Shown one piece after another: positions 1 through 12,214 of a DNA stretch of 64,000 bases. The position numbers and the translations under genes are program-made. How positions within the stretch are numbered: the stretch's first letter is position 1; every line of letters begins with the position of its first letter. The stretch is from Strongyloides papillosus. Its lineage: Eukaryota > Nematoda > Chromadorea > Rhabditida > Strongyloididae. The notes beneath the pieces were generated by a model. That model was given only the letters and a program-made list of their open reading frames with translations. It had not been told where the DNA came from and did no database searches. The stretch covers positions 29,834 to 93,833 of the forward strand of contig SRSI01000029.1 in assembly GCA_005656395.1 (NCBI GenBank). The letters run 5' to 3'.

Positions 1-545
1 ATTTTATAGAGTAATTGTTCAATGACAATTTGTTTTGTAGTTGGTACGGAGGAAATAGTTTTTAAAATTAGAATTCCTTCGTTTAGATTCATTTCACTGA
101 CTGAATTTACCTTAGTGAATCGTTTTTTGTATCAGAAACACCCTACTGAAGCTTGCTTTATATGTAAATCCTTCATTAATATTTTAATAAATATTAAGCC
201 TTGGTAGGATACCTATATTGAAAATTTATATAATTTTAGTTTTATAAAGATACCCATCGTGACGACCAAAATTTTTCTAAAACACCATGTTTTCCATGTC
301 TAATCAGTAGTTTCTTTTCTACTGATTATCTTTTAGTTATATTATGCTTATTTTAAAGTTCAGATTCTACTCTATATTTTTGTCATAAGATCATTCTCAG
401 AAGTTGATTTTAAACTAAGTTATAGATGATGAAACACAGACCATTTTTCAAACAACTTTCTTGAATTATAAATCTAATAACTTTTAGTAGCGGTTCGTAG
501 GATGATCAAAAGCAATTTATATCAAGAAATATTATCAATCAAGAC
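1..545. repeat. Dispersed repeat, copy 1 (cut by window edge)
   Basis: This stretch matches 5335-5885 in direct orientation, with many substitutions and small indels. Shared landmarks include the runs around 130-150 and 5463-5480 (ATCAGAAACAC), 200-210 and 5532-5542 (CCTTGGTAGGATA), and 438-540 and 5770-5875 (ACCATTTTTCAAAC, GTAGGATGATCAAAAGCAA). No convincing coding sequence or terminal repeats were seen. It could be a non-coding transposon remnant or an old segmental duplication. Confidence 0.75.
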
Positions 546-1740
546 CATGTTTCTAAAAAATTTAGTAAAAATATTAAGTAGTTTTGTCGGTTTTTCACTC
601 AAGTTAAGATACTTAGTTTGTTTTACAATAAATTTACAATAACATAATTAAGATAAAATTACTACAAGTGGCCATCTAACAGTTATGATTATATTAATTA
701 GTAAAGGAGGAACATACTTTAGTTTTTATCAGATACAATTAACAAGTACAATACAATTATATGTCTCTTTTTTTTTCTTATTCTACACCAAAATTAAATA
801 AGTTACTATTTGCGGTTACATGGAAAAAAACACCGTTATAACAAAACTTCAAAATAACAATGTAACCAAAATTTTATGTTTATATACATATCTGTTAGAG
901 GCAAACTTTCTTTACAGGGTTAAATAGAAAAAAACAAACGATGAAAAGGACTTTCTGTGCTAAACTTCCTTCACTTTTCATTAAAAAAAATTTAAATCCA
1001 ATTGTACTCAAAATTTACACTTAATAAAATTTGTTTGTTTTTATTCATTTTTAGCCGAAAAACTTATTTCTCATTCTGGCGGTGGTTAAAATTAATTTTT
1101 TTAATTAGGTAAAAATTTAAATATATTTTTCTTCATAGGATAGAAGATGATCGTCGAACGAGAAATGATCCTTTAAGACGGAAAATGTGTATTTTTTGAG
1201 TGTTAATAAATTTTTGATACTAACCCATCTCTAGTTGTAGAATATTATATATGTATCATCTTAAAAGAAGTGACTAAAAAAATGTTGCAAAGGTGGTACG
1301 AAAAGGAAACCATGCCAAAAAAATTTATTTTTAGTCAAAAAAACACATCTTGCAGAACACTAATTAAATAAATATTCTCTCATAGAATAATAATTTTACT
1401 GTGAGTTTACAACTATAGTAAAATTGTCATATTTTAAGTTAGTATTAATACAGTTGATAGTATTGTTGACAATGAAGGAATTTAGTTTACTATATAAGTT
1501 TTAAGAAATGTTATATTTGTCATTCAAAGTTAATTTTAATTTATAAATAGTCATTTTATATTGTAATAATTTTATATCATTATTTTAGGAGTCGTCAAGC
1601 AAATAAATTTATTACTAAAGTTCTGTAGTTATACAAAAAATATAGTGCAGTGAAAATAGTTTCAATATAATTTTTAAAAAAAAGATCTAATTACAAATAA
1701 AATGCAATAAATATGATATTTTTTTAAATAATTTACCACA
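546..1740. other. Intergenic, no gene recognised
   Basis: AT-rich sequence lying downstream of the fucosyltransferase gene on the opposite strand. No open frame of useful size, RNA gene or repeat was recognised. Confidence 0.6.
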
Positions 1741-2817
1741 TTATTCTTTCCAAATACGTCCATTTTCCTTACATTGAGTCCATGATAAAAAATCTTCTCT
1801 AGCATCATAATAAGTTCTTTGAAATTTTTGTAATTGACCAGATTTCTTCATTTCTACGAGTTTTTTACAAAGAGAACAAAAATTATTCATTGCGCTATCA
1901 ATGTCATATATTTTCCATCCTTCTTTTCTATAATTAAAATATTTTAAATATTCTTCTTTATTGTTAATGAGAAAATAAAGATACTCGGCCAAATCTTTCG
2001 GACTTTTAAAATCATCCATTGCTATGAAACTATTTTTTGGTGCAATTTTTTCATATCTTTTTCGATATCCTACTATTGGTACAGAATTAAAATGTACTCT
2101 TGAGAAATATTTCTCACTAATGTAATCCTCACAATCACTGTTTTCTAGGGCAACATAAAAATAATGTCTTTCGTATAAGTTTTGGAATTGTTTTGAAAAA
2201 ATACCATACTTAAATACTCTATGATTGCATGCTCCAAATTGATTTACTGGTATAAACTTTTTTAGCATTTCAATATCTTCTTCTCGTTTTGATGCAGTTT
2301 TGCAATCAGAAACAGTCCAAACTATATATTTTTTTTTCTTTTTTATATCATTTATTGACGGAACTATTGATATGTTTTTATAATATTTTGTAAAGCACTT
2401 ATCTATTGGTCCTTTTGTCCATTCACCATAATACGTTTTTTGTATATCTGACCTTGAAGAATATGTATAGGTCATATTAAAAAAATTTTTATGGTTCCAT
2501 GTGTATCCTTCTTTTATTCTAGAAAATTATTTAATAGCATTATAATTTATAATTTACTTTTTATCTATAATTAATTTGGGTTCAAAGTTTACATAAACAT
2601 ATAACTGTTTTGGATCACGATATTTTGGAATGTGATTTTGATCAGATTTAAGGTCTTTGAATAATAAAACATCTGCTACTTTAACATCACGACGTGATAA
2701 AGAATGTTTGCATTCTTTATATAATGGACATTTTAAATAAAATCTTGATTTACCCCTTATATTAGACCATAGTAATATGTATATCTGCAAAACATATATA
2801 TTATTTAACACTTTCAT
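1741..2817 (-). CDS. Alpha-1,3-fucosyltransferase-like protein (GT10)
   Basis: Two exons on the minus strand, 2817-2558 and 2518-1741, flank a 39-nt GT-AG intron (2519-2557). Joining them gives 345 residues. GT10 enzymes transfer fucose from GDP-fucose to N-acetylglucosamine in glycans inside the Golgi. The family donor-site signature is clear at residues about 210-224 (ALENSDCEDYISEKY), followed by VPIVGYRKRYEKIAP, NSFIAMDDF and a SPKDLAEYL helix. The exon junction restores a natural family segment (FFNMTYTYSSRSDI). The usual N-terminal membrane anchor and stem are absent: the first 18 residues look like the first beta strand of the catalytic domain (IYILLWS). Either an upstream exon was missed (an AAAG acceptor lies just before the ATG) or the gene is truncated. 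Family call is firm; linkage specificity is inferred. Confidence 0.85.
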
Positions 2818-5334
2818 AGCTTTACATTTTTATTTTTGTCAATATTTTTTGGAAAACGGTGTTTTTGTGGAGATCTGCCATTGACAAAAGGAATTATGAA
2901 ATAGAAAGTATAAATTATTAAATAATTTGAAAATATAACATTTATTTTCATATTTTTTTAAATAATTGTAGTAGGTTTTATATTTTTATAAGAATATAAT
3001 CCTTCCATAATGCAAATTTCCCATCCCAAAAGATATTTATATAACCTATATTTTTTATGAGTTTAATATTTCTACAATCAATCAAAATTCTTTAAATTCA
3101 CATTTAACTGTTAAATAAATTTATTCATTTAGAAATATCCTAAATATAAATTTGATATAATTTTTTGATTTATTGTATAATTTATAAAAAAAAAAAGATT
3201 TATAAGACTTTAATTTAATTTTTTAAATTATAATCTTATATTATATAAATTTAATTTATGTAATTTAAATATTAACATTCTTAAAGAAACATTTTACATA
3301 AAAATTGCAAAAAACTAGTTACTGATCATAAAAAGTCATCTATCTTTCAACAATAAATAATGAGCTCAATTTTAGATTTGGTGCACATAAAAAAAAGAGC
3401 AACGATTTTGTTTAAAATGTAATAAATTTTCCTTACCTAAAGAATTTGTATTTTCTTGATTTGGGACAAATTTTGTCGCATTTAATTCCTACATAAAAAT
3501 TAAAAAAATAATTAAAAAATTATTAAAATAAGTTTATATTTTTCTGCAATATTATTTTTATTTTAAAACTTCAGTTGTTTTTTACAATACATTTCAGATA
3601 TCAGATTAAGGGTGAATTTTAAGTAAGATTGTAAATGCTTTTACAAATGACATTTATCAACATATCATAGTATCTTTCTTAACACATAGATGACCAGACA
3701 TCTTACTTAAGATTATAAAACTATGAAATATCTCGTCATTGGTCATCTATGTGTTAATATGCTTTAATATTTTAAACAAAAATAAATTATATTTTCTTGT
3801 AAAATTATACTCATTGAAAACCCAAATTTTTATTATAACATCTTTAAAAATCAAACTTATGAAAAATAATAAAATAAAATGAATTTTTATCAATTGTAAA
3901 AAATTACCTATACATATTTTAATCTCAAATAAGAACAAATACTAAAATAATATTTTTAAATACTAATTCTTCGTGTAGTTAAATAATAATTTTTTTTTCG
4001 TTATGATTGTTATGATTCTTTTAAATTTTAAATCTTATTTTTGTTAGTGGATTGTTCATAAGAATGATTTTTGTTAAAACATAACAACTTCACACGAAGT
4101 TGAATTTCAATAACGCACTTTACAATATATAAAAAAAATTAGTTAGACCCTAAGATTAGCATGACATCAAAAGATATCAAGATTAAATAAATGTTAAATT
4201 ATTTCAAAATACCATTTATATGTTGTTGTAAAAAAATAACAAAATTTCTTCGACAACCTAATATTTTTCGTTTTTTTGAAACATTTTTGTTGCCGTCTGA
4301 CATTTTTAAATTTGAATAAAATTTTATTTTTTTAAATGGTGGGACTTTTTTTGCATTTTTCGAAAAATTGTCCAAAATTTTGCCTTTTTTATTTGATGTG
4401 TTTGAGTGAAAACAAAGTCTAAACCTGTAGCAATCGTTATGTTGTTCCGCAAATGATGAAGTAGAGACTGTCATAGAGTAGGATTAAATAAGTGATGCTG
4501 ATTTCAGATTGTCGCATGAAGCTAACTGATTCTGGGCATCATTTTATGATTCTTCAAAGATCCTTTTACAAAAGCAAAATTTGAAATGTTTAATAGCGAA
4601 GAATTTCTAAAGTGAATGTTGTTTCAAACGATATAAAAACTCTTTTGGAGTGAATTAAATTTCGATTGTCCTCTAGACATTTGCAAAAGGTTTTAAAAAT
4701 ATAAATTTTTTATTTGATCATTTCCACGAATTGTGATAATTTTTGTGATACAAATCATTTAAATTTGAAGATTATCAGCTCCAACAATTTGGATTCTTAA
4801 AGTGACAAAAAATTCGATAACTTTAACAATACTATAAACTGTTTCAAGTTTTTTAATCGCAGACGATGATATAGAATTACAAACTGATATAAAATCTGAA
4901 ATAAATTGCTTTTGAAGCATTTATATTATTCTTTCAAAGTCAAAATATAGACGTATTAAACAAATCAAGTGTACATTTAAGGAAAACGTGTATAATAAGA
5001 TTCTTTAGATTGTCAGTAATGATAAAAAGAAGAAGGCAGTGATTTCTAAGTTCTTTTGAGGTTTTAAAGGCAGAGAAAATATAAAAAGAATGAGATAGAT
5101 AATTATGTAAACAAAAAGTTAAACATCGAGCTTTATTATATCCAAGTTGGATACTTATTTTTATTTCTTTAAACATGGTAATATATAAAATAAACTAAAA
5201 TTTCTAAGATGATCAAAATTATTAAATTTTTAAAAATGTTTATGAATTTATATAATTTCATTAGAACACTAAGGTTTTTACATAAATAACTCGAAAATAT
5301 TATTATTTGATATTAATAGTTCTCGTGGATAGAC
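2818..5334. other. Intergenic with a perfect inverted repeat, no clear gene
   Basis: AT-rich spacer. Minus-strand open frames at 4199-4474 and 4940-5176 resemble no family I recognise, and the sequence between them is full of stops in all frames. They could be remnants of a decayed transposon, but no domain supports that. An 18-bp perfect inverted repeat lies at 3679-3696 and 3740-3757. Confidence 0.5.
3679..3757. repeat. 18-bp perfect inverted repeat with 43-nt loop
   Basis: The arm TTAACACATAGATGACCA (3679-3696) is exactly complementary to 3740-3757. The loop holds no gene. It may be a short foldback element or a structured RNA. There is no target-site duplication that I can point to. Confidence 0.8.
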
Positions 5335-5885
5335 ATAATTTTATAGATTATTAGTTCAATAACATTTTTTTTTACTTGATACAGAGAAAAAAATTTTTGA
5401 AATTTGAATTTCTTCTTATGGAGCCATTTCATGGATTGAAATTATTTATGTGAATGTTTTCTTGTATCAGAAACACTCAACTGAAGTTTGCCTATATGTT
5501 AATCTTTTATTAATATTTTTATTAGTATGTGGCCTTGGTAGGATAACTTTTTTGAAAATTTATGTCATTTTGGTTTTATATAGACACTCATTGTGACCAC
5601 TCAAAAATTTTTTTTAAATCATCCTGTTTGCCAGGTCTAATTAGTAACTTTTTATACTTATTTTTTTTAGTGATATTATGCTCATTTTAAAGTTCAGATT
5701 CTTTCTTATATTTTTATCACAAAATCATTCTTAGAAGTCGATTTTAAACTAAGTTATTGATGGTAATCACAGACCATTTTTCAAACGACTTTCTTGAATT
5801 ATAAGTCTAATAACTATTAATAGCCATTTGTAGGATGATCAAAAGCAATTGATGTTAAGAAATATTACTAATTAAGGGTATTCTT
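5335..5885. repeat. Dispersed repeat, copy 2
   Basis: Direct-orientation relative of 1-545, about 5.3 kb away. Similarity begins near ATTTTATAGATTATTAGTTCAA and fades after about 5880. It contains no intact open frame. The fucosyltransferase gene lies between the two copies. Confidence 0.75.
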
Positions 5886-6351
5886 TAAATCTCTTATTAT
5901 TATTAAATGTTAAAATAATAAAAAATTGTAGAAATTAATCATTTTTGTTATAGTAAAAAAAATGTGCAATATGAACTCCCTGTATTTTTCTCAAGATTCG
6001 ATTCAAACATGAGTATTGAAGTAAATTATTGAGTCGAAGCACCGTTATCTAATAATTGTTGTATGATAGAAAATTTTTTTAATTTCACTTAAGATGTTCA
6101 TATTCAATAGTATTTTAATGAATATAAATTCTTTTAATCAGAAGTAAATTTTAAATAAAAAAACTGCAATCCATAAACAAAAAAATAATATTTTTGGTCA
6201 TTTAAAGAATTTAAGCTTCAATAAATAAATATTTTTATTATAAACATACATAATTTAAAATAATATTTTAAAAATATTTCCATAAAAATCTGAGTAATAT
6301 TCAACAAGAATTAAAGAAAATATAAATTTATTGACTTTAATAAAAATATTT

Positions 6352-6585
6352 CACAATAAATCTATTTTTATTATATTTCAAATACAATTTTTTAAATCAA
6401 CGCACTTGTTAAAACATAGTATTATTTAAAATATTTTTATTATTGTATGTTATTATTTGTCTATCTGAGCTGACAAAATTAAAAGCCATGAAATAAAAGT
6501 GCCTCATTTGGATTAGATAAATAACAAACATTTTTTTTCTTATAAATAAAGAAATTTTATTCTAAAAAGTATAGTATTTTTAATT
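6352..6585 (+). promoter_or_regulatory. Conserved astacin promoter, gene 1
   Basis: The distal block at 6352-6420 (ACAATAAATCTATTTTTATT, then a TTTCAAATACAA core and CACTTGTTAAAACA) recurs upstream of all five astacin genes at nearly the same distance. A TATAAATA box lies at 6541-6548, 38-45 nt before the ATG. A promoter role is inferred from conservation and position. Confidence 0.6.
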
Positions 6586-8059
6586 ATGATAATTCTATGT
6601 AAAGTGTTGTTCATTCTATTGTGCTTTCATGTCATTGCTGTATTTGGAGGTGTAAGTTGAAATTTCCTCATATTTTAAGTCTTAACTGTTATTTCAGTTA
6701 ACTCGTTTAAGAATCCAACAACAAACCCGTGAAAAAATGAGTGAAAATGGTAGAAAAAAATTCGATCAACATCAAAAAGCTATGGAGCAATTAGCTAAAT
6801 TAAGTAATCAAATTCATGATGTTAAACCGTCAAAAGATGACAGTAAATTTGATTTAGCTCCAATGGCAAATCCAAGTATGTATCAAGGTGATATGATTTT
6901 AAATAAACACCAAGCTGAATATTTACTTAATGAAGCTAAGATGAGATTAGAAGCAAAACACGCCAATAAATCTGGAGCTGAAGCAGAAAAAGAAATTGTA
7001 AAAAAACTTAAAAAAAATAGAGCATATAAAAAAGATTCACCTTTCCAATGGACTTTCCCAATTCCCTACTACATTGATGGTAATGTACCACATGGTGTTG
7101 TTGACAATGCTATAAAAGGTATTGAAAAAGAAACATGTATTAGATTTAAAAAAAGTAGACCATTTAATGACAGACAAGGTTTAAGAATTTTTCCAGGTGA
7201 AGGTTGTTATTCATTAATTGGACCATCTTCTGATAATGAACCACAAGATATTAGTATTGGAGAAGGTTGTGAATGGAATGGTATTATTCAACATGAAGTT
7301 TCCCATGCATTAGGTCTTTTTCATGAACAATCAAGACCTGACAGAGATAATTATCTTACTCTTAATTTAAATAATGTCGATCCAAATATGAGATTTAATT
7401 ATGATAAATCTTCTATTGATGAAACTGAAACATTTGGAATTAAATATGATTATGGTTCACATATGCAATATGATAAAAAAGCCTTCAGTTCTAATGGACA
7501 ACTGACTATGATTCCAAAGAATAAATTATATTTGAATTTACTTGGACAATTTGATAAAATGCAATTTAATGATGTTAAATTACTTAATACTATTTATTGT
7601 GCGAATGAATGTGATGGTGGTGTCAAATGTAATGCTGGAGGTTATTTAGACCCAAACAATTGTGACACATGTAAGTGCCCTTTTATGTTAGGAGGACAAA
7701 CTTGTTCAGAAGTTACTGAAAATCCACCAGAATGTGATCAAGAAAATTCTTTGGAAGCAACATCTGAAGAACAATCACTAAATTTGGAAGGAATTAAAAA
7801 ATGTATCTATGAAATTAGAGCTAAAGATAACAAAAAAGTTAAGATTCGCATTATACAGGGATTTTTCAACGATTCAGAATATTGTTTTCCAGAAATTGCT
7901 CTTCAAATCAAATACCATAAAGACAAAACACTTGTCGGACCGACATTTTGTGGTGAAGTTACCAATCAAGCTCTTACTAGCCACGATAATCAAGTGCTTA
8001 TTAGTTACGTTGGAACACAAGATGATCATATGTTACAGTTAAATTATAAAGCAGTATAA
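6586..8059 (+). CDS. Astacin-family zinc metalloprotease 1 (secreted, EGF-like plus CUB-like tail)
   Basis: Exons 6586-6651 and 6698-8059 flank a 46-nt intron (GTAAGT...TTTCAG) and encode 475 residues. Exon 1 encodes a 22-residue hydrophobic signal peptide. The propeptide carries YQGD (residues 84-87), matching the FxGD aspartate switch that keeps astacins latent. The zinc site HEVSHALGLFHEQ begins at residue 221, and the Met-turn is SHMQY at 276-280, which keeps the Tyr zinc ligand but has Gln where SxMHY has His. A Cys-rich EGF-like module (about 323-358) and a CUB-like domain (about 368-475) follow. The product is probably a secreted endopeptidase. Strongyloides worms have large astacin families, with members expressed by infective larvae or parasitic females, but the stage for this gene is unknown. 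Confidence 0.93.
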
Positions 8060-9291
8060 TGGTATAATTATACAATTGATAAAACTTTTTTCCTTGAAAT
8101 AAGTTAGGTCATTAAAAATCAAAAACAAATTATAAAAAAATTTCTTACTAACATTTATATTGATAATTATAAGACTATTGTTATTGTTGGAAAAAATTCT
8201 GTTTAATCAATTTAATGACAATAATGTTAAATTTAGTGTTAATAATGAAAAAATTAAAAATTAGCATAGAAAAACTGTAAAGATTAAAAATAAAACTGTT
8301 CTTGTTATGCAATCTTATTGTGATCGAAAAAAACTAATATATAACCGTTATATATTATTTAAATTTTGATTATTTAGTTTTGAGTTTACTTATACATTGT
8401 TTTTTTTTTAAAATTCATCTTGTTTTAGTTCTAAAAATGTGTGTAGGAAGTTCTAGAAACGTGTGTAAGAAGATATTAAAAATAATAATATTTATATAAT
8501 AGTAAGTAAATAGCAATGGGATTTTTAAAAATAAATAAAATTTAAGTGACCACTATTTTTGTGAATGTTATATATTGTTAATAAAAGTCTTTTACTATTT
8601 TGTATATGCGCACCAATATAATTTCTATAAAATTTTGCTGCTATTAATTTATTTTTTTACAAAAACAACTAGGTAATTTTAAATGTATTGAACAATTAAA
8701 TATTGTGTTTATGTTGGATTAAACCGTTAGTCTTTTAAAGATATAGAATAAGATTAAAAATAAATACTACTATCTACAATTATTTAAAAAATTATTCATA
8801 TGTATTGCTATATTGGTGAAAACAGTAAAAGATTTTATATCTCCATCTTAGAGATATATTATAAATAAATCACATATCAATTAAGATATTATCACATAAA
8901 ATAATAATCTTTAAATATTGAAACATGAAATATTTAGTCAATTTAAAATTAATAATTTATATCATAAATAATTATATTTATAAAATTTTTTGCGATTATT
9001 AATTTATAACATTCAATAAATTCTAAAATTTCTAATTACAAGAAAAAGTTCTTTTACAATTATCATTCTTACATTAATTATGTAAATATAAAGATACAAC
9101 TGACTTCTTTTTTTTCGTTTTATTAAGAAATTACGATGTCGACATTTTTATAGAATTCTCAAGATATAAAACATTTTAGTGTTGTAGAAAAATATTAAAT
9201 CCTCATTTGCATAATATTTGACAAAAAGTTTAAAAATAGAAAAATTTAGAAAATAACAAGATTGAAATTTGTTAAATTTACAAAAAAAGTT
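8060..9291. other. Astacin array spacer 1-2
   Basis: AT-rich spacer without a gene. Its segment near 8670-8800 is similar to the regions after astacins 2, 3 and 4 and serves as the uninterrupted version of the transposon insertion sites at 11313 and 15900. Confidence 0.65.
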
Positions 9292-9524
9292 TTACAATGA
9301 ATCTATTTTTACTACATTTCAAATACAAAATTGTAAATTATAACACTTGTTAAAACACTATAATATTCAAAATACCATTATTATTGTTCACTATTATATG
9401 GATATCTGAACTAGGAAATTTAAAAGCTATAAAGTTAAAGTGATTTATCTAAATCAGATACATAGTAAACATTTTTTTCTATAAATAAAAAAAACATATT
9501 CTAAAAAGTATAGTATTTTTAATT
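9292..9524 (+). promoter_or_regulatory. Conserved astacin promoter, gene 2
   Basis: The distal block at 9292-9360 matches the other array promoters. TATAAATA is at 9480-9487, 45 nt upstream of the ATG. The proximal segment up to the ATG (AAAAAGTATAGTATTTTTAA) is almost identical to that of gene 1. Confidence 0.6.
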
Positions 9525-10997
9525 ATGACAATCTCATGTAAAATATTGTTCGCCCTACTGTGCCTTCATATCGTTGCTGGATTTGGAGGTGTAAGTTGAA
9601 GTTATATCTTACTTTAAACTTTTATTTTTTTCCAGTTAACTCGCTTGAGAATTCAACAACAAACCCGCGCAGAAATGAGTGAAGATGGTAAAAAGACATT
9701 CGACAAACATCAAAAAGCAATGGAAAAATTAGTTAAGTTAAGTAGTCAAATTTATGGTGTTAAACTATCAAAAGATGATGATAAATTTAATATGGGTCCA
9801 ATGTCAAATCCAACTTTGTATCAAGGTGATATGATTCTAAATGAACACCAAGCTAGCTACTTACTTGAAGAAGCCAAAATTAGATTAGAAGCAAAACATG
9901 CTAATAAAACAGAATCTGAAGCTGAAAAAGAAATTGTAGATAAACTAAAAAAAAGTAGAGCGTACAAGAAAGATTTAAATTTCAAATGGAACTTTCCAAT
10001 TCCTTATTATATTGAAGGTCCTATACCACATGGTGTTGTAGACAATGCTTTCAAAAATTTGGAAAGAGAAACGTGTATTAGATTTCAAAAGAGTAAACCA
10101 TTTAGAAACAAAAAAGGTTTAAGAATTTACCCAGGTTTCAGCTGTTTCTCAAACTATGGACCAAAGTCTGAAAACGCACCACAAGACGTTAGTATTGGCC
10201 GTGGCTGTGAATGGAATGGTATTATTCAACATGAAGTTGGTCATGCACTAGGTCTTTTTCATGAACAATCAAGACCAGATAGAGACAATTATCTTAAAAT
10301 TCATTGGAATAATATCGCTCCAAACATGAGATTCAATTTTGATAAATCTTCTATAGCACAAACCGAGACATTTGGAATTCGATACGATTATGGCTCAAAT
10401 ATGCAATATGATAAAAAAGCTTTCAGTTATAATGGAAAACTGAGTATGGTTCCAAAGAATCATTTATATCTGAATACAATTGGACAAATTGATAAAATGC
10501 AATTTAATGATATTAAGTTACTTAACAGTATTTACTGCCATGATAAGTGTAAAGGTGGTATTAAATGTGACAATGGAGCTTATTTAGATCCAAACAATTG
10601 TGGCACATGTAAGTGCCCATTTATGTTAGGAGGACCAACTTGTTCAGAAGTTGCTAAAAATCCACCTGGATGTGGTCTAGAAAATTCTTTTGAGGCAACA
10701 CATGAGAAACAGTCGCTTAATGTAAATGGAATTAAAAAGTGTATTTATGAAATTAAAGCTAAAGATAATAAAAAAGTTCAGATTCGCATTGTTCAAGGAT
10801 ATTTCAATACTACAGAACGTTGTTTCCCAGAAATTGCTCTTCAAATCAAGTATAATAGGGACAAAACTATTGTCGGTCCAACATTTTGTGGTAGAATTGC
10901 CAACAGGGTTCTTATTAGTCAAGATAATCGAATGCTTATTAGTTATGTTGGAACATTGAGAATTCACATGTTAAAGTTAATTTATAGAGCGGTATAA
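9525..10997 (+). CDS. Astacin-family zinc metalloprotease 2
   Basis: Exons 9525-9590 and 9636-10997 (45-nt intron) encode 475 residues. The architecture is as in gene 1: a 22-residue signal peptide ending in GFGG, a propeptide with YQGD, a catalytic domain, an EGF-like module and a CUB-like domain. The zinc site reads HEVGHALGLFHEQ and the Met-turn SNMQY, so zinc ligands and catalytic Glu are all present. The EGF-like region (AYLDPNNCGTCKCPFMLGG) is closest to gene 1, pairing genes 1 and 2 as sister copies. The gene is intact and probably encodes an active secreted protease; substrate unknown. Confidence 0.93.
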
Positions 10998-11310
10998 TGT
11001 TACAATTATACCACTGATTAAAACCTACTGTTTTAAAAAAGTTAGGTTATAATAAATAAAAGAAAATTTATCTATAAAACGTTTTTTACTAACATTTTAT
11101 CGATATTTTTAACATTATTATTATTGTTAAAGTAAATTTTGTTTAATTAAATAAATAACACTAATGCTGGATTTGGTACAAATAATAAAAAATAAAAATT
11201 AGTTTCTTACTTTATTATCATTATTTGATAAACACAATTAAATAACTTTAAATGTATTAAACCAGTGGATATTGTTTCTACGTTAAATTAAACCGTAAGT
11301 CTTAAATATA
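10998..11310. other. Spacer after astacin 2, up to the transposon
   Basis: The first part (TATACCACTGATTAAAA and what follows) resembles the regions after genes 1, 3 and 4. No gene seen. Confidence 0.6.
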
Positions 11311-11312
11311 TA

Positions 11313-12212
11313 CAGGGTGGGCCAAAAGTCATGTCACAGTTGGATGGAACACATTATAAATGTTATAACTTTTTTTGTAGTTGACATATTTAAATGATAT
11401 TATACGCATTTTGTAGAGGATGATTTATAGAATAATATATCACAAGATCGTTCTCAAGAATGATCTTTACAAAAAGTTGTATTAAATTAAATAAAAATGT
11501 TTGTATTTTTGTTTATGAAGTACATCTTATAATATTTCAATTGATTAAAAAATAAATGCTAGATGCTTAAAATGTTAGTTAAAAACATTTTTCTTCATAA
11601 AATATTTTGTTTATACAACATTTATTTCCTTCATATATTTCAAATATTTTTTATCGTTGTTACCTCTTTAAGAAAGTATTCTACTGAAGAACGAACAAAA
11701 ATAGTTCGTGATTGCTACACCAACAGATGTTCAATCGTTACAACCCGAAAATTATTCAAAACCTATTACAATGTGACCCAAGCTTCGTCAAGACATGCAT
11801 TATTAAGTGTTGTAAATCATTTCAAACAGTTAAATAAAACAATTTAATAAGAGTAATAATTAATGTTTTATAATAAACAAGCTTGTGCAAGAAATTAAAT
11901 GGTGATCATTTAAAAGATATCATTTTTCATACATAATTGTGTGAAATATTGACTTATTACGAATTGTATCTATGTGTTTTAAACTTAAAAATAAGTTTAA
12001 ATTGAAAAAAATTAAGAAATACTTTTTTAAATGTAAAATATTAAGAAATTAAAAAACTTTTTTTTAAGTTCATTCTTGAGAACGATCTTGTAATATATTA
12101 TTCTCTAACAAATTCTCTACAAAATGCGTATAATACCATAAAAATATGTCACCTACAAAAAAAGTTATAAAGTGTTTTATTTCAACTGTGTCGTGACTTT
12201 TGGCCCACCCTG
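11313..12212. mobile_element. Mariner/Tc1-like deletion derivative with long TIRs
   Basis: A 900-bp element flanked by TA on both sides (11311-11312 and 12213-12214). The ends are inverted: CAGGGTGGGCCAAAAGTCA on the left matches the complement of GACTTTTGGCCCACCCTG on the right. The inverted similarity continues inward for about 150 bp on each side (to about 11467 and from about 12058) with scattered mismatches. The interior keeps only the N-terminal helix-turn-helix part of a transposase. TA target and terminal motif fit the IS630/Tc1/mariner superfamily. The catalytic DDE region is missing, so movement would need a helper transposase. Confidence 0.88.
11563..11847 (+). pseudogene. Truncated transposase, N-terminal HTH only
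   Basis: The convincing part begins around 11675 (YSTEERTKIVRDCYTNR) and continues through TTRKLFKTYYNVTQASSR to VVNHFKQ. This is the helix-turn-helix pattern (DUF4817 type) at the start of many mariner/Tc1-like transposases. The preceding residues are Phe-rich and probably not real. No DDE catalytic segment follows before the right terminal repeat, so this is a remnant inside a deletion derivative. Confidence 0.7.
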
Positions 12213-12214
12213 TA

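Noticed and set aside
22..207. 61-codon open frame
   Set aside because: It lies inside the dispersed repeat, and the second copy at 5335 does not keep the frame open. No domain pattern.
4199..5176. Two minus-strand open frames (91 and 78 codons) considered as decayed transposase
   Set aside because: No recognised motif, and the sequence between them is stop-rich in all frames. I could not name a family.
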